Positions 12,773 through 24,679 of a stretch of 64,000 nucleotides of DNA are shown here, one piece after another; positions within the stretch are counted from its first letter, which is position 1; the number at the start of each line of letters is the position of its first letter. The notes under the pieces are model-generated. The model was not told the origin of the DNA, ran no database searches, and was given only the letters and a program-made list of their open reading frames with translations. The DNA is taken from NCBI RefSeq assembly GCF_003254395.2, contig NC_037651.1:8128001-8192000 (forward strand), given 5' to 3'. Position numbers and translations under genes: made by a program. Source of the DNA: Apis mellifera (lineage: Eukaryota > Arthropoda > Insecta > Hymenoptera > Apidae).

Positions 12773-14400
12773 AGTTGAACCATATACAAGTACAACTATG
12801 AACAGATGCACGCGCCGCAAGTGCAGAATAATCGTTTCTTGAGAACAAAAAAGGTATTCTATTACCCTCTATATCTAGAGCAACACTGTCGCACGTTCAC
12901 ATTTTTTCTGTCACTTACATATTAATTATGACAACGCACTTCTTGGGTGAAAAAGATAAAACCCAAAAACTAATTTTAATGTAATGTATCTAGACTGTTA
13001 GTTTATTGGACTCGCGAAGATTTTCATTTGCAAGTTTTCATAATTATTCTTACTCTGTTAAGTGATATATTGTCTCAAGCAGTGCTTATTCCTGATCAGA
13101 AGAAAGTAAATGTGTTTTTCTGTTTTCGCGTGTATGGACGTTGTTATAGCGACCGAAACAGCTTGTTTTGATCAATGAATTAAAGTTTGTTATAATATGC
13201 TCTAGCACTTATATGAATGATCTTTCTGAATTCTGCTCTTAAAGGTAAACTTGAATTTTGGATAAATAGAGCAGACAATATTCGAATTTACACTTTATAA
13301 ATAAATAAAAAGAATTGTTATTAGTTTGATCATATGATATTTTTATCTTATATTGAAATATAGTGTGCACAATTTTTAGTATGTCTCGATATAAGTGGAT
13401 TAAAAACAATAACATTTCATTTTTTCCCTTCCACTTCTTGAGTCATTATGAATATTTTTAACTACATAGTATAATTAAGTAATAATTAGAAACCAACTGT
13501 TTCGATAAAATATCAATTGTGAAATCGTTTTCTGTTATTTTGAAATTGTTTGAATCAAGCAAGGTGGATTAAATTATTCCTGGAAATACATGAGGGTGTT
13601 AATATGGTAATTAGCAGGTAATGTAAACTGTATGTGGTCGACTTGAGTCCGACTTCTGTATAAATTTTAAGCTAATATCTTTAAAAGAATTTTGAGTTCT
13701 TAGTTTTCTATTATTTATAATTATCTAACTCTCGATTGATAAATCAATATTACGACATAATCTAAAAAAAAGAGAGAGAGAGAGAGAGAAACAAGAAAAA
13801 TTAAAATCGCGATATATATATATATATAGATTGTAGACATAAGTTCTGCGTTTCTGTAACAGTATACAGATTTATTTATGTAAGTTTGCCATTTATAATA
13901 AAGTGTAATAAAATGCAGAAGACGGAACTATTCACATAGTTTTAGACAGTGTTTAAATACTACACATATAGATGTAGATAATACTGTCAAAAAAATAATT
14001 TCAATTGTTAAATTTTATATTATTTATCTATGAAAAAATTTAAATATCATAATTTTGTATTTTCGACTATCTAGTACAACAAAACTAAAAACATAATGTC
14101 CCTAATCGAGATATAAATTTGATAATATAGTAATCAAAAAGATATATTCTATATATTTTTCAAAAATATTCTATATATTTTTTTATTACTGTATTTTATC
14201 ATTTATTTCTAAATATTATTTCCTCAAATTTTGTATAAGATAACATTAATCGTAGATAACTAATCTTAGGTAAACTAAATTTTAGTATTTAAAATTGGCT
14301 TTATTGTTATTAATATTATAATTAATCGATCGTCAAACATCTTTCAACAAAAGATAAAAAGATAAAAATCCTCACACACGGATGTAACACGTTTATTCCT
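12773..14400. other. SC35 3' UTR and AT-rich intergenic DNA
   Basis: There is no gene beyond the UTR. The stretch holds a (GA)n microsatellite at about 13770-13788, a (TA)n run at 13812-13827 and paired AATAAA hexamers near 13.9 kb. From 13.95 kb the sequence is plain AT-rich intergenic DNA. Confidence 0.6.
13897..13912 (+). promoter_or_regulatory. Tandem polyadenylation signals, candidate SC35 3' end
   Basis: Two AATAAA hexamers (13897-13902 and 13907-13912) about 1.1 kb after the stop codon. This would give SC35 a long 3' UTR, which fits the family, but earlier sites such as those near 13300 may also be used. Confidence 0.4.
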
Positions 14401-14407
14401 TATAACT

Positions 14408-14800
14408 AAGTTGTAATTTTATGGTGCCACAGGCGGTGGAAAGGAGTGGCGTGGCGAGTGTAGCTGATGATGGGGTAGCTGAGAGTAAGCAGTAAGCCGA
14501 GTAGCAGGGCTGTAAGCAGTTTGCAGTAGCGAGCGGTTGGTGGTCTGGTGAAAGCAGGTTCGCGCGAGTCGATCAGGGCGAGAAAAAGAGAGAAAGTGTG
14601 TGAGCGAAAGCTGTCTCTCTCTGTGGGGGGTCGGCGTGCAGAAATTGCAGAGGGTACAGTCTCGAGAATGCAGACAAATTTGCAGAGAGCACAACGAAAA
14701 GCCACACACAGTTGCTGGTCTTGACCACCGTCCGGTTTGCAGGTAGCACGTGAACATCACCAGACCTCGCGAGCGACGACTCGACATTTCAACTTTTATG
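14408..14800. other. Unexplained GC-rich island between convergent genes
   Basis: About 390 bases of clearly higher GC lie inside very AT-rich DNA between the 3' ends of SC35 and the MBOAT gene. The minus strand is open for 148 codons (14865-14419) and a second minus frame for 99 codons (14705-14406), but the predicted proteins are Arg/Ser/His/Leu-rich and I recognise no family. It has repeated GCAG/AGCAG words and a CACGTG E-box at about 14747. It could be a promoter with the first exon of a non-coding RNA, an enhancer, or an old insertion. Confidence 0.4.
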
Positions 14801-15954
14801 TCTACCAATTGTTTCGCGTATTTCTTAAAAGAGATTTTTGGCAATGTTGGTTTATTCGAAATCAACTATATATTATTTTATTCCCAACTATATAGATTTG
14901 ATTCGTAAGTTACGAATTTGAATCGTAAATTAAATATTTTACAAATTAATCAATATAATTGCAAAGTGATTTAATTTTATAGTTGCATTTTATAAATTTT
15001 TAAAAGTAATTTTTTTCAAAATAATTTAATATATGTAATAAATTTTTAAAACAAATTTTATTTTGATTTTCACTTTTTTTTTATTTTTTTTTATTTATTT
15101 ATTTATTTTTTTTTTTTTTTTTGATGGTATTTTTTCTATACAATTTTCAATTAAAAACTTGTTAAATCCGTTTGTTTAATATATTTACAAAAGAGTCTTG
15201 CATCGCATATCGTTCTCGGTAAGATCTATAAAATTAATTTTTATATGATCATCGCTTGAAACACTTGCCGCCACATTTCAAATAATTGAAAGAGGTGAGG
15301 GAGGGAAATGGGAAAATTCTTTTGCTTTTCCTGTGTTTTTTTTTTCAGGTTTTTCAGGCACTCGTCATTAAAATAGTAAGTATTTTAGAGGTAAGACAAT
15401 GTCACAGTTAATAAAAGATTTTTTTTTTAAGGAAAGAATGGAATCTTTGTAGAGAAATGAAGAGTTCAATCAATAAAGAATTCTTGTTGAAGAAATAGAA
15501 CTTTTTATTTCTTATTTATATAAATAGATGATTATAAACCCTCTAAATATTCAAAAAAAGTCTTTTTAAAATGATATAAATCTATAATATTTAATAATTC
15601 TTCTAAATTATAATAATAACAACAAGAAATATTTTACATTTTTTTGACATCATTAAATAATTATTGACTAGATGTCAAATTTTTATCATTTATGTTAAAA
15701 AAAAAAATTATTCTAAAAAAATATCTTTTAGCACTATGCTAAAAATATTTAGATGGCTTTATATGATAGCTTATATGTAAAATTACGCTTATATTAAAGA
15801 AAAAAATTTTAACATTATGCTAAAAATATTTAAATGATTTTATGCGTAAAATTATGCGAAATGTGTTATAACGCACATTTCATTTAAATAGTCTTATGTT
15901 TTTAAATATTAAAGACATGCAATTTTATGATGTAAAAAAAAAAAAAATCACAGA
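14800..15954. other. AT-rich stretch holding the MBOAT 3' UTR
   Basis: No gene is seen. The right part is the 3' UTR of the minus-strand MBOAT gene. A minus-strand AATAAA (plus-strand TTTATT at 15504-15509) lies about 450 nt past its stop and is a candidate polyadenylation signal. T-rich tracts occur at 15070-15125 and 15420-15430. Confidence 0.5.
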
Positions 15955-18300
15955 CTACTTGTCCTTATCCCTATTCTCTGTACTTTTCTTCAAAATATAT
16001 GGCTTGCAATAGAGAGCACCTATGTATAATAAAAATGCTATGATATGTCCAGAAAAGTATACTTGTTTACAAAACTGTAAATTTTCTTTAAAATCTAATA
16101 CTAAGAATTGTGTTCCTAAATATGCCATGCAAGTTGTTTTTTCATACCATCCTACTATATACCATAATTTTTTGGCCTAAAAAAAAAAAAGTAATATAGT
16201 GAACATCATGAATGTAAATTAATATATATAATTAAGAATAGATATTAAAAATGAAACTTACAATACTATTTTCTTTACTTTGTTGATAGAATTTTATAAT
16301 TATATCTTCGGATAACAGAAAAAGAGGAATCTGACAGTTACAGAGAAAATAACCAGATGACCAACCATGCCAAATAGCAGAAAGTGTCAGAGTTGCAAAA
16401 GTTCGTAAACTTTTCAATGGAAATCGTTTATAAATGTAAACACCAAACCAATATTGAACACAACCATTCCATGCTTTCATAGCTGTTCTTGTTGAGTTAC
16501 ATTTTTCTAGTTTCCATACGTTCATATTATATACAGCATCAAAATTTAATTCTTCATTTTTCAATTTTTCAGGCATTTTAGATCTGTAATATTTAATTGA
16601 TGTATTTTCGTTTCAAATTATAATATTATTATATTGAGAGAAAAAGCTATTCTTACAGTTCCTCTGTTGTTTTATAATCTTTAGGTCCTAGTCCTTGTAT
16701 AGGAGTACATTTTAAAGGATATGCACCTAGTCCAGCCATTTGACAACCACATTCTGCTAGACCCATTCCAATATACATTCTTAATCGAAAAACTATAAAT
16801 GTGGGATACATATAAAAGTGTCTATAAAGGAAAGATCGTTCTGCATATTCCTCAGTTAAAATGTACTGAAATATAAAATGGAACTTAAATATTCATAGTT
16901 CTATCTATATCTGTTAAAGCAAAGGCTGATATTACTCTGACAGGATACAAGTAATCCATTATAAAAAATAACACAATAAAACATGTAATTTGTTTAAGTT
17001 TGTAAAATGTGAGAGGCCATGGATCTACAATTTTAGAGAATGGTCTGTGTAGATGATCCCAATATGTTCTATACCGATAATATGGTCCTATAAAGAGAAA
17101 TATACTATTTAAAATAACATGAAAATTAAATTACTTTTAACAATTAAAATATTATAAAATTACCAGTCAGAAGTCCCATATAGCCAAAACCATAATGAAA
17201 AACATCTAAAAATCCAATATTTTTCATTGCTTCAGAATTTATTCCTTGTATATCATCAACTGGTGCATTAATAGAATCATTTATTTCAAATGCTAATCCA
17301 GATAATTTTAATGTTAATATCATGAGTATTAGATTTGTATGACTTGGTGCTATTGGTAAACCAATATAATCTCCTAGTCGAGACAAAAAGAGTAAATAAA
17401 AAAATGAAAAATAAAAACTGACCAAATGACATTTCCTGTAAATACAAAAACATAAAAGAGATTAATATGTTAATATATTTTATTTTAAAAGTAATATATG
17501 AAAAAATATACATATATATATATATATATTATTATATTTATTATATTTATAGTCATGTATATTTATATCAAAATTTTTTAAAATTAAATTTAAACTATTT
17601 AATTAATAAATATATAATTAATGAATAAATGAATAAATTTTTTTTTGTTTTATTGCATTTTACTTGATAATATAATTAAATTAGAAGTTTATTATTCTTA
17701 AAAACATGTATTGATATTAATTTATTTTCGAGAGAATTAATTACTTATTAATCATTAATAATTTCTCATTGAAATTTAATCGTTACATAATGAGTTCTTT
17801 TTTTAAAATAGTTTATTAATTCTCTTGAGAGAATTAATAAATGAATGTTATGAAATGAATATTAATACATTTGGAATAATAAATTTTTAATTTATTTATA
17901 ACAAAAATATAAAATTATATTATCGAATAAAATGTAATAAATAATATTAAATGTGATAATTTTTAATTGTTTTAAACATATATAATTTGGTAACATGAAG
18001 ATCATTAAAGAATATCTATTAAAATAAAATATAAATAATACTTTTAAATTAATAAACAAATACATAAAAAGTTAAATAATATAATTCATACTTCGGCGAA
18101 AGCTTGGTTATGATAATCGCATTAATCAGAGTAAGCATGAAAGGATAAAGTATATAATTTCCAGAACAAATTGCCATCACTATAATACCAATAATTGTGC
18201 CGATCCATTTTTTTATATGTGGATCTTCAATTTTTCGATAATAAAATCCGATAAATACACAAAATAATAACAGCGAAACATAAACGATATCCGACCACAT
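15955..18300 (-). CDS. MBOAT7: MBOAT7-type lysophospholipid (lysophosphatidylinositol) acyltransferase
   Basis: Six exons on the minus strand (18300-18092, 17435-17164, 17087-16936, 16865-16657, 16583-16262, 16176-15955) join in phase to 461 residues; human MBOAT7 is about 470. The family moves acyl groups, typically arachidonate, from acyl-CoA to lysophosphatidylinositol in the endoplasmic reticulum membrane as part of the Lands cycle. Marks visible are many hydrophobic segments, including the N-terminal one; LTLKLSGLAFEIND in exon 2; HYGFGYMGLLTGPYYRYRTYWD across exons 2-3; and SAIWHGWSSGYFL in exon 5 with the MBOAT catalytic His. An upstream Asn in MKAWNGCVQYW sits where the second conserved polar residue is expected. 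The N-terminal Met begins a hydrophobic helix, which supports the start. The Drosophila relative is farjavit (frj). It lies tail-to-tail with SC35 and head-to-tail with PDAP1, about 500 bases apart. Confidence 0.92.
17500..18091 (-). other. Long AT-rich first intron of the MBOAT gene
   Basis: The 656-base intron between exons 1 and 2 (18091-17436) is far longer than the other introns of this gene (69-85 nt). It contains an inverted pair of phrases (TTAATTTATTTTCGAGAGAATTAATTA near 17720 and TTCTCTTGAGAGAATTAAT near 17820) but no recognisable element. Confidence 0.5.
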
Positions 18301-18799
18301 CTCGTAAGTTTTGCTGCAGAAACTCTACTACGTTCTATATCATTTCCGTTCCTTCAGTATGCATATATACTATATATTAAATTCGTGAACTTTGTATTGA
18401 ACTTAATTTTATCATTATTATTATAGAAATTTATCATTATCAGTAGTTATTAATAGTAGTAGTTATATTTATATTTTTTTTTCCATAATTTACACTTTAA
18501 AGTATTTAATTATTCTATTCTATTTTTTTTTATTAATTATTGATATTTTATTGGTTTCTAGCGATTATTTAAAAAAAATTATAGGAGTAAAATAAAACAT
18601 GAGTAAAGTTCAGTTATTGTAATAATTGTATTTATATATAATTAAACAAGGATATTTTCATCAAACGCATTATTGTAAATGCGTGAATTGATTTAATTAA
18701 TTAGTATCAATATGAAAGTAGATTTTAAACTGTTCATCATTGTTAATGTAATAATTGCTGTGACATCAAATATTTTATAATTGATCAAAATGAAACGTT
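18301..18799. other. Spacer between the PDAP1 3' end and the MBOAT start
   Basis: About 500 AT-rich bases. The left end should contain the MBOAT promoter (18301-18400). A minus-strand AATAAA (TTTATT at 18547-18552) is a candidate PDAP1 polyadenylation signal. No other gene is seen. Confidence 0.45.
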
Positions 18800-20022
18800 C
18801 TAGGATTTTTTGCCGAGTGCTTTTTGCCTAAGTTCCGTTTTTCTCTGTAGGGCAAGCTCCTTCTGTTTCTTCTCGGCTTCTCGTTTCCTAGCCGCTTCTT
18901 CTCGTTGTTGTTTAACTATAGCTAATCGTGCTAAATCCGCACGTGCTTCATCCGTTTTACCTGCTGCATGTAATTTCTGGTAGTTTGCATATGCTCTTTG
19001 TCTTTCTAATTGTTCTCTGAAAGAAAAAAAGGAAAAATTCATGAAATCTAGAATATATATATTTTTTTGTATGTCATAAATTTCTACCGTTCTCTCCGAG
19101 ATAAATCTGGTTTTGCTGAGTCTAGAGATTGATTTAATTGCGATAATTTTTTTGCCTTTTTTTGAACTCTATTTGGATTTTCAACTTGAATTAAATTTTC
19201 TACACCCTTTGTTTTTCCCTGTAAATTAAAAAAATTAACATTATCATTTATAAATTATTATATTTTATTAAGTAACTTACTTCAGTTTCAGATTCTGATT
19301 CTGATTCACTTTCAGTATCTGTCCCTGAAGAACTATGATTTTTTATTGAATCACCATGTGCTTTGGGTTCCTCATCCTCATCACTAGAGCTATCCTTTCC
19401 TTTATTTTTCTAAAAAGAACAATATTATTATAACTTTTAAATATGAAGCTTCTCATTTATATTAATGAATTTCTATTTACCAGCCCCCTAAGTAAAATTT
19501 ATGTAACATTTTTTCGAAAGAACAAATGCAAGTGGAAAGAACAGATGAAATGAATCATCTTAAGCTCTGTCCATCGCTTTTGATTCTTAAGAATTTCTGA
19601 AGGTTTGTGCCCGGTCTCTCAAACAGTAAGTTGCACCAACATGGAGTATTGTGCTCCGTGAAAAATCTCAGTAATGGTGCACGCAATCACGCTCGACCGT
19701 CAAAGGATAATTCGACCTTACGTACTTAACAATAATATCTAAGCCGTCGTGCTGTTGGTTAACTTAAAAATACTGACTCTCCATTGGAGTTTTTTTTCCT
19801 CCTGGCGTCGTTGCTCCTCCAGTTCCTCGGGGTTAGTGAAGTGACGACTCCGGCCTTTGTAACTGACATATTTACCTAAAAAAAATTATCTTTTGATCCA
19901 AATTCGTTCCTCGAGGTCAAAATATACGAAACTGCGTTTTCCTTGCCAATAAGTGTGATAAAGAAGATGATAAGTGTATCAAGTGAAAATTAATAATAAT
20001 TTGTGCGCTTACCGCGCGGCAT
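18800..20022 (-). CDS. PDAP1: 28 kDa heat- and acid-stable phosphoprotein (PDAP1-like)
   Basis: Minus-strand exons 20022-20013, 19875-19778, 19409-19281, 19218-19088 and 19016-18800 join in phase to 194 residues; human PDAP1 has 181. The N-terminus MPRGKYVSYKGRSRHFTNPEELE matches the family start, and its first exon is only 10 nt long. The middle is an acidic, Ser/Glu-rich stretch (SGTDTESESESESETE), a likely casein-kinase-2 target. The conserved core follows: GVENLIQVENPNRVQKKAK, LSRREREQLERQ, then HAAGKTDEARADLARLAIVKQQREEAARK and a Lys-rich tail. PDAP1 is a small phosphoprotein named for PDGF-A association; its molecular role is poorly known. The helical charged C-terminal third may be a coiled coil. 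The donor of exon 2 (GTCAGT) is not the usual GTAAGT, yet it gives the right protein. Confidence 0.92.
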
Positions 20023-20180
20023 TTTTTCGAACCAATTGATCACAGTAGTTTGAAGAATATTATACGAAAATTTGAAGAAAGGTACCTCTTCTCTACTTTG
20101 AGAGAAGAATTACGATTAATGTCAGATTAATACTGCGCTGCTGCTTATTTGGTCGTCAACCACGAGCTCTAGCGGCATGA
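20023..20180 (-). promoter_or_regulatory. PDAP1 5' UTR and promoter region
   Basis: A short region of higher GC directly upstream of the PDAP1 ATG on the minus strand, before the DNA turns extremely AT-rich. The start site cannot be placed. Confidence 0.35.
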
Positions 20181-21760
20181 ACCATTGCATAGAATATTTG
20201 CGAGCATGGTTGGTAACGTTTGTTACCGTAAATTTTTTGAAACGATTGAAAGACAGAATTATATAATTTGTGTATCTGTTTTATATTACAGATATAGTAA
20301 ATTCATCATTATTTTTTTAACGACACGTAAATTGTTTTGTCTAACTTTTCGATACTTCGATCAGAATTTAGTATTCATCTTCATTTTTGTATTATTCATG
20401 TACTAATCATTTATTCATTTATTATAAATATTAACTTAAATTTAATATATGAAATATAATATTTCGATTAAAATTTTGAATAAATATAAAATAAATATTA
20501 TAAATCATATATAATTTAGAATAAAATATTTAATATCGAGAACTTGAACTTCGTTGTGTTTTCTATTCTTGAACAACGTAGTTCATGCTTTAATTATTTG
20601 ATAATACAAAACATTAATGTCAATTACCACAGGAATTGAATAAAGTAAATTCATTAGTTTGATTAAAAATGTTTTTAAGAATATGTGTATAAGTATTTAT
20701 TCTTTAATTATATTATAATTAATTTTATTTTCTTTATTTGTATATGATTTAAATTAATATTTTGTAAATTTTATATAATAAAGTTAATAGCTAATATTTT
20801 TCAAACTTATTTAATTTTACATTATAAAATAAGAAATATGAATCCAAAAATAATTGAATGTATTTGATCAATTATAGAATTTTATACATAAAATTTTACA
20901 TAGAACAAATAATTTAATTTTCAGAAATAATTTATTAAACTTTCTGCTAGAATGTTTTATAATCTTATAATCAATTTTTATAATCTTATGTTATAAAAAT
21001 TGCAAATTTATATTATAATTATATATATTATAATAACAATATATTTATTTTCTTCTTTAAATTTAAATTAAATTAAGTATTATTTTTATTTATTACTATC
21101 TTAATTATTATTTCAAAAAATAGAATAGATTGGATAGATAAATATATAGTAAAAAAAATTGCTATATATATAAATATGTATTATTTTTTATATATTTTCT
21201 TTAGGAATAGGTTTAAAAATAAAATTTGCATAATTTATTTTATATAAGAAAATATAATGATTTAGTTTCACGATTTCGAATTCAACAAACAAAAAGAATC
21301 TTTAGTAAAAATGCAAAAAATTATTTATATTATTTGTTTTATTTTTTTTTTATTATATTATATGGCATAATATTGAATAAAATTTATAATAAATTTATGT
21401 TCCAATATAAATTAATAATGAAAATCATGTACAATATATTTTAGAAATTATTTGTCGAATAGAAATTTAATTTTAGACTTTTTTTATTAAATATAATATT
21501 TTATATGTATATATAAATTGCTAAATGATATACGGAATACAAATTCGAATTCAATTTCATTCAATAGTAATTTTTTGTATATAATGTTTTTTCCAATTTC
21601 TGGAAAAATTATTTATCCTTGATTAATATTAATTAAACAGATTATTTTCGTATCATAATATTATTAAATATTTCAAATATTAATAGATATTTAAAAGAGA
21701 AAAAGAATTTCAATACATAAGTTGCTTTATTTTGATTAGAATATTATTTGAATGAACGCG
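20181..21760. other. Extremely AT-rich intergenic stretch
   Basis: About 1.6 kb with very low GC. Open frames of 60-73 codons here (for example 20185-20406) are Ile/Phe/Tyr-rich and are what AT-rich DNA gives by chance. I see nothing else. Confidence 0.6.
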
Positions 21761-21769
21761 CTCTTATTG

Positions 21770-22183
21770 ACGATTAAATATGGCGCATCTTTGTTTTGTG
21801 CTGCCTCCTTACGGAACTTTTGGAAGATAAATTATGATTCGAAAAGGAAGCAGCCAGTCTGTTTCGGATGTTTGGAGTCGTAAGACGTAAACGGATAGTA
21901 TCTCTAAATGTTAACCGGTGAGCAACTGTTTTGGTGTATTCTAATGTCATTCATTTGAATAAGTCGTAGAATTGAATTCTGTTTATTCGCGAGTGCTATT
22001 ACGCTATAATCATAGAAAACATCGTTCAAATTTCTATTATATTAGAAACCAATAATTTGGTTACTTTCCCGAGGTTCGCGAGAAGTGTGTCAAAGTCGAT
22101 GTAACGTGTTCTGTGCGTCCATAATCAACCGTAGCTCTAAGTGTCTTCGGACTTCGGATATGGTTTCTGTCTAATAAAAAATG
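21770..22183 (+). other. Possible 5' UTR exon ending ATG|GTAAGT
   Basis: About 400 bases of higher GC and CpG follow the AT-rich stretch and end in AAAAATG directly before a strong donor (GTAAGT at 22184). This looks like a promoter and first exon of a plus-strand gene. Spliced to the acceptor at 24474 it would give a short reading frame of 44 codons ending at 24606. It is more likely to be an untranslated leader. Confidence 0.35.
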
Positions 22184-22189
22184 GTAAGT

Positions 22190-24470
22190 CAATTAAAATA
22201 TTTATATTATTTGATAACGTTAAATTTATGAATTATATAATCGCGAGAAAAATAATTCATACAAGAAAGAAAATTATCGTGTTTATATTTTTGATATTGT
22301 TAAGTGTTTGATCGTCAGAAGATTTCAATTTCTTGTCAGGCCAGAATTCGAATCGCGTGTGAATTTTTGGTAAAGCTGTTCATCGATGTGACAGTTCGAA
22401 TAATAATTAAAATTATTTCATTTCTCTTATTGCATCTTTTGGATATTTATTTCTTTTGTCCTTTAATTCTCATGAAAATGTTAGAAATATAATATATTTA
22501 ATAAAAATTCGCACGTATATACATATATACATATTCTTCTATTCTAATATAGTTATATATTTTATGAATATATTTGTATATAGCTATGTAGCTTTACAAA
22601 TCGAGTATTTTATATTTTTATCAAACATATTTAAAATGTTATATCGTACTCATTTTCATCTTTTTTCAATTTTTTTAGATAATATCTTTTTTCCAATTAT
22701 CTAATAAACTTCCCTAATAATAATTCAATTTTAAATTTACGAGTAAAAGCAATTTTTTAATGTATTCACAAGAGGTGAACTTATAGAATATGTTTAGTGT
22801 TTGATCGAAGTCATTGTCATGCTTTATAAATATTCAATCTTTTCATAAACATTGGTTAACCATCGTTTTAGTATACTTCTTGTTACGTTCTTACAACTAT
22901 GATGCATTTTTTTTTCTCGAAATTGTATATTTGATTACAATTAGGATGTTTTGAACGACGCGTTGCATCTGCATATACATTGCGCCGATTGCTTGACGTT
23001 TCAACCTGCCCTTAATTGTTCTCATAAATGTAACGAGCATATTGTCTCCGTGTTACATTGATGAATGGCCAATTTAACGATATACTGAACGTTTTATGGG
23101 TTTGTGTATAGTCACAGAGTCACGTCAAATTGATACGATTAACATTTTTCATTTGCGTTCATTGCTTTAGTGACAATTGACATTTATTCTAAGAATTTTA
23201 TCGTCACGGAACATAAGTGATCTCGTAGAGAATAAATATAAATTACATATACTCGTCGGTTTGGCATTATAGCGAGCAAGCAGACTCGGGAGGGACGCGG
23301 GCAGCTCGTGCAAGTCTTTTCATTCAGAAGTAATGGATTTCCAATAATTACGCTTACAACGAAAACCACCATCAAAGACGTGTGTTGCCTGTACATGCAC
23401 GGACATAGGGTTAGAAGTCAAGGCTTGGATACAACTTTTTTTCCAACCATGTTAAAGGCTTATGAATTGACGGATGACGCGTTAAACGTTAACTTTGATT
23501 CCTTTATTAACAAAGGGCTTTCGCTTTCGCATTTTTTTCATAGCTCGTTAGTTTATAGCATTCTACTAATCTTCTAATCTCGATATCTCATGGAATCGTT
23601 GTTCAAATATAGAGAAAAGCAAGCAATTTCTTATCAAGACATAGGTACGATTAATTTATTAATTTGATAATTAACTTGATGCTTGAGAACAAAATTTCAT
23701 ATTTATTTTTTATCAAGAAACAGTCAAATCTTTAATTATAATTTACGATTTTTTATTTTAAAAATTTCACGATAAAAATTATTCTTTTCATAAAAAGGAA
23801 TCGTTTTTTTTTTCGTTCAGGTTAAACATAATTGAATTTCCAAATTTTTTTTAGAATTTCTCTATGATAAAAGAAAAGAAATTAATTTTAAATCCAAATC
23901 GATTTATCTATAAAAAGAGATTTCTCAAGAAACTGATATACATATTATACACACATATATATATAATGTCATATCTGATAAGTGTATCAAAACTCACAAT
24001 TATATTCGCATTACACTCGAAAGCGTCTGATTTCTAAAACTCGCGCATGGCCATTCCTCTATGGCTATTCACTGTTATTCATAAGTCTCCTCCTAAGTAC
24101 ACTTAGGTGTACTTACTTAGGATGGACACAAATTACAATTTTATAATTATACGATTATCGATCAGAAATGGTATAAGAAAAATTGAATTGTGTTATCGCA
24201 AAACATATCCCGATAAACATTACATTTATAGTTGGCAAAGTGAGACTTGTAGCGGAGAGTGTACGTGCCTTCAAACAACTGGTTCCTTAAATACCAATGC
24301 CGTTCACGGGGTTCTCGTCACGTTCCAACGTCGTGTCGAGATTGTTTAGCAGAAACAAACGATAATAACGCGGAGAACGACGAGGTATCGTCGCAGCTGT
24401 GAAAACAGCCTTCTCTTCTATCCGTGCAACGTTCCTCCTCCCCCCTCCCCCCTCACTCGTTGTCTATTTT
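22190..24470. other. Presumed intron or intergenic DNA
   Basis: AT-rich to mixed. No coding segment is convincing. The frames at 23308-23577 and 24107-24349 lack any family feature or codon bias that I can support. Confidence 0.4.
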
Positions 24471-24474
24471 CCAG

Positions 24475-24679
24475 ACGAAATCGAAGCGGCTCGTGTCGAA
24501 CACGAGTCGGATTCGCCTAGTTTCCGAGACAAGCGTCGAAACAAGCCGTTCTCGCGAGGGAACGGCACCCAAGAATGCCGTTACTAGCTGCACGTGGCGA
24601 TTATAATCCGGCACCCGATGTGCCGGCCGATTTATACACGGACGAAAGTGATTTCTCGTCCATTCCATCCACTATGCAA
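24475..24679 (+). CDS. Orphan protein-like exon of an unrecognised gene
   Basis: A good acceptor (TCTATTTTCCAG, ending at 24474) opens a GC-rich segment. An ATG at 24575 with A at -3 starts a 35-codon frame: MPLLAARGDYNPAPDVPADL, then YTDESDFSSIPSTMQ. It could end at a GTAGTC donor at 24680 or at GTGATT near 24648. The codon use and acidic, proline-containing character look like real protein rather than noise. No upstream in-frame ATG exists: a TAG precedes it in frame. I do not recognise the family and could not find following exons, so the gene may have a large intron running through the next tens of kb. The competing frame from an ATG at 22181 overlaps it. Confidence 0.4.
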
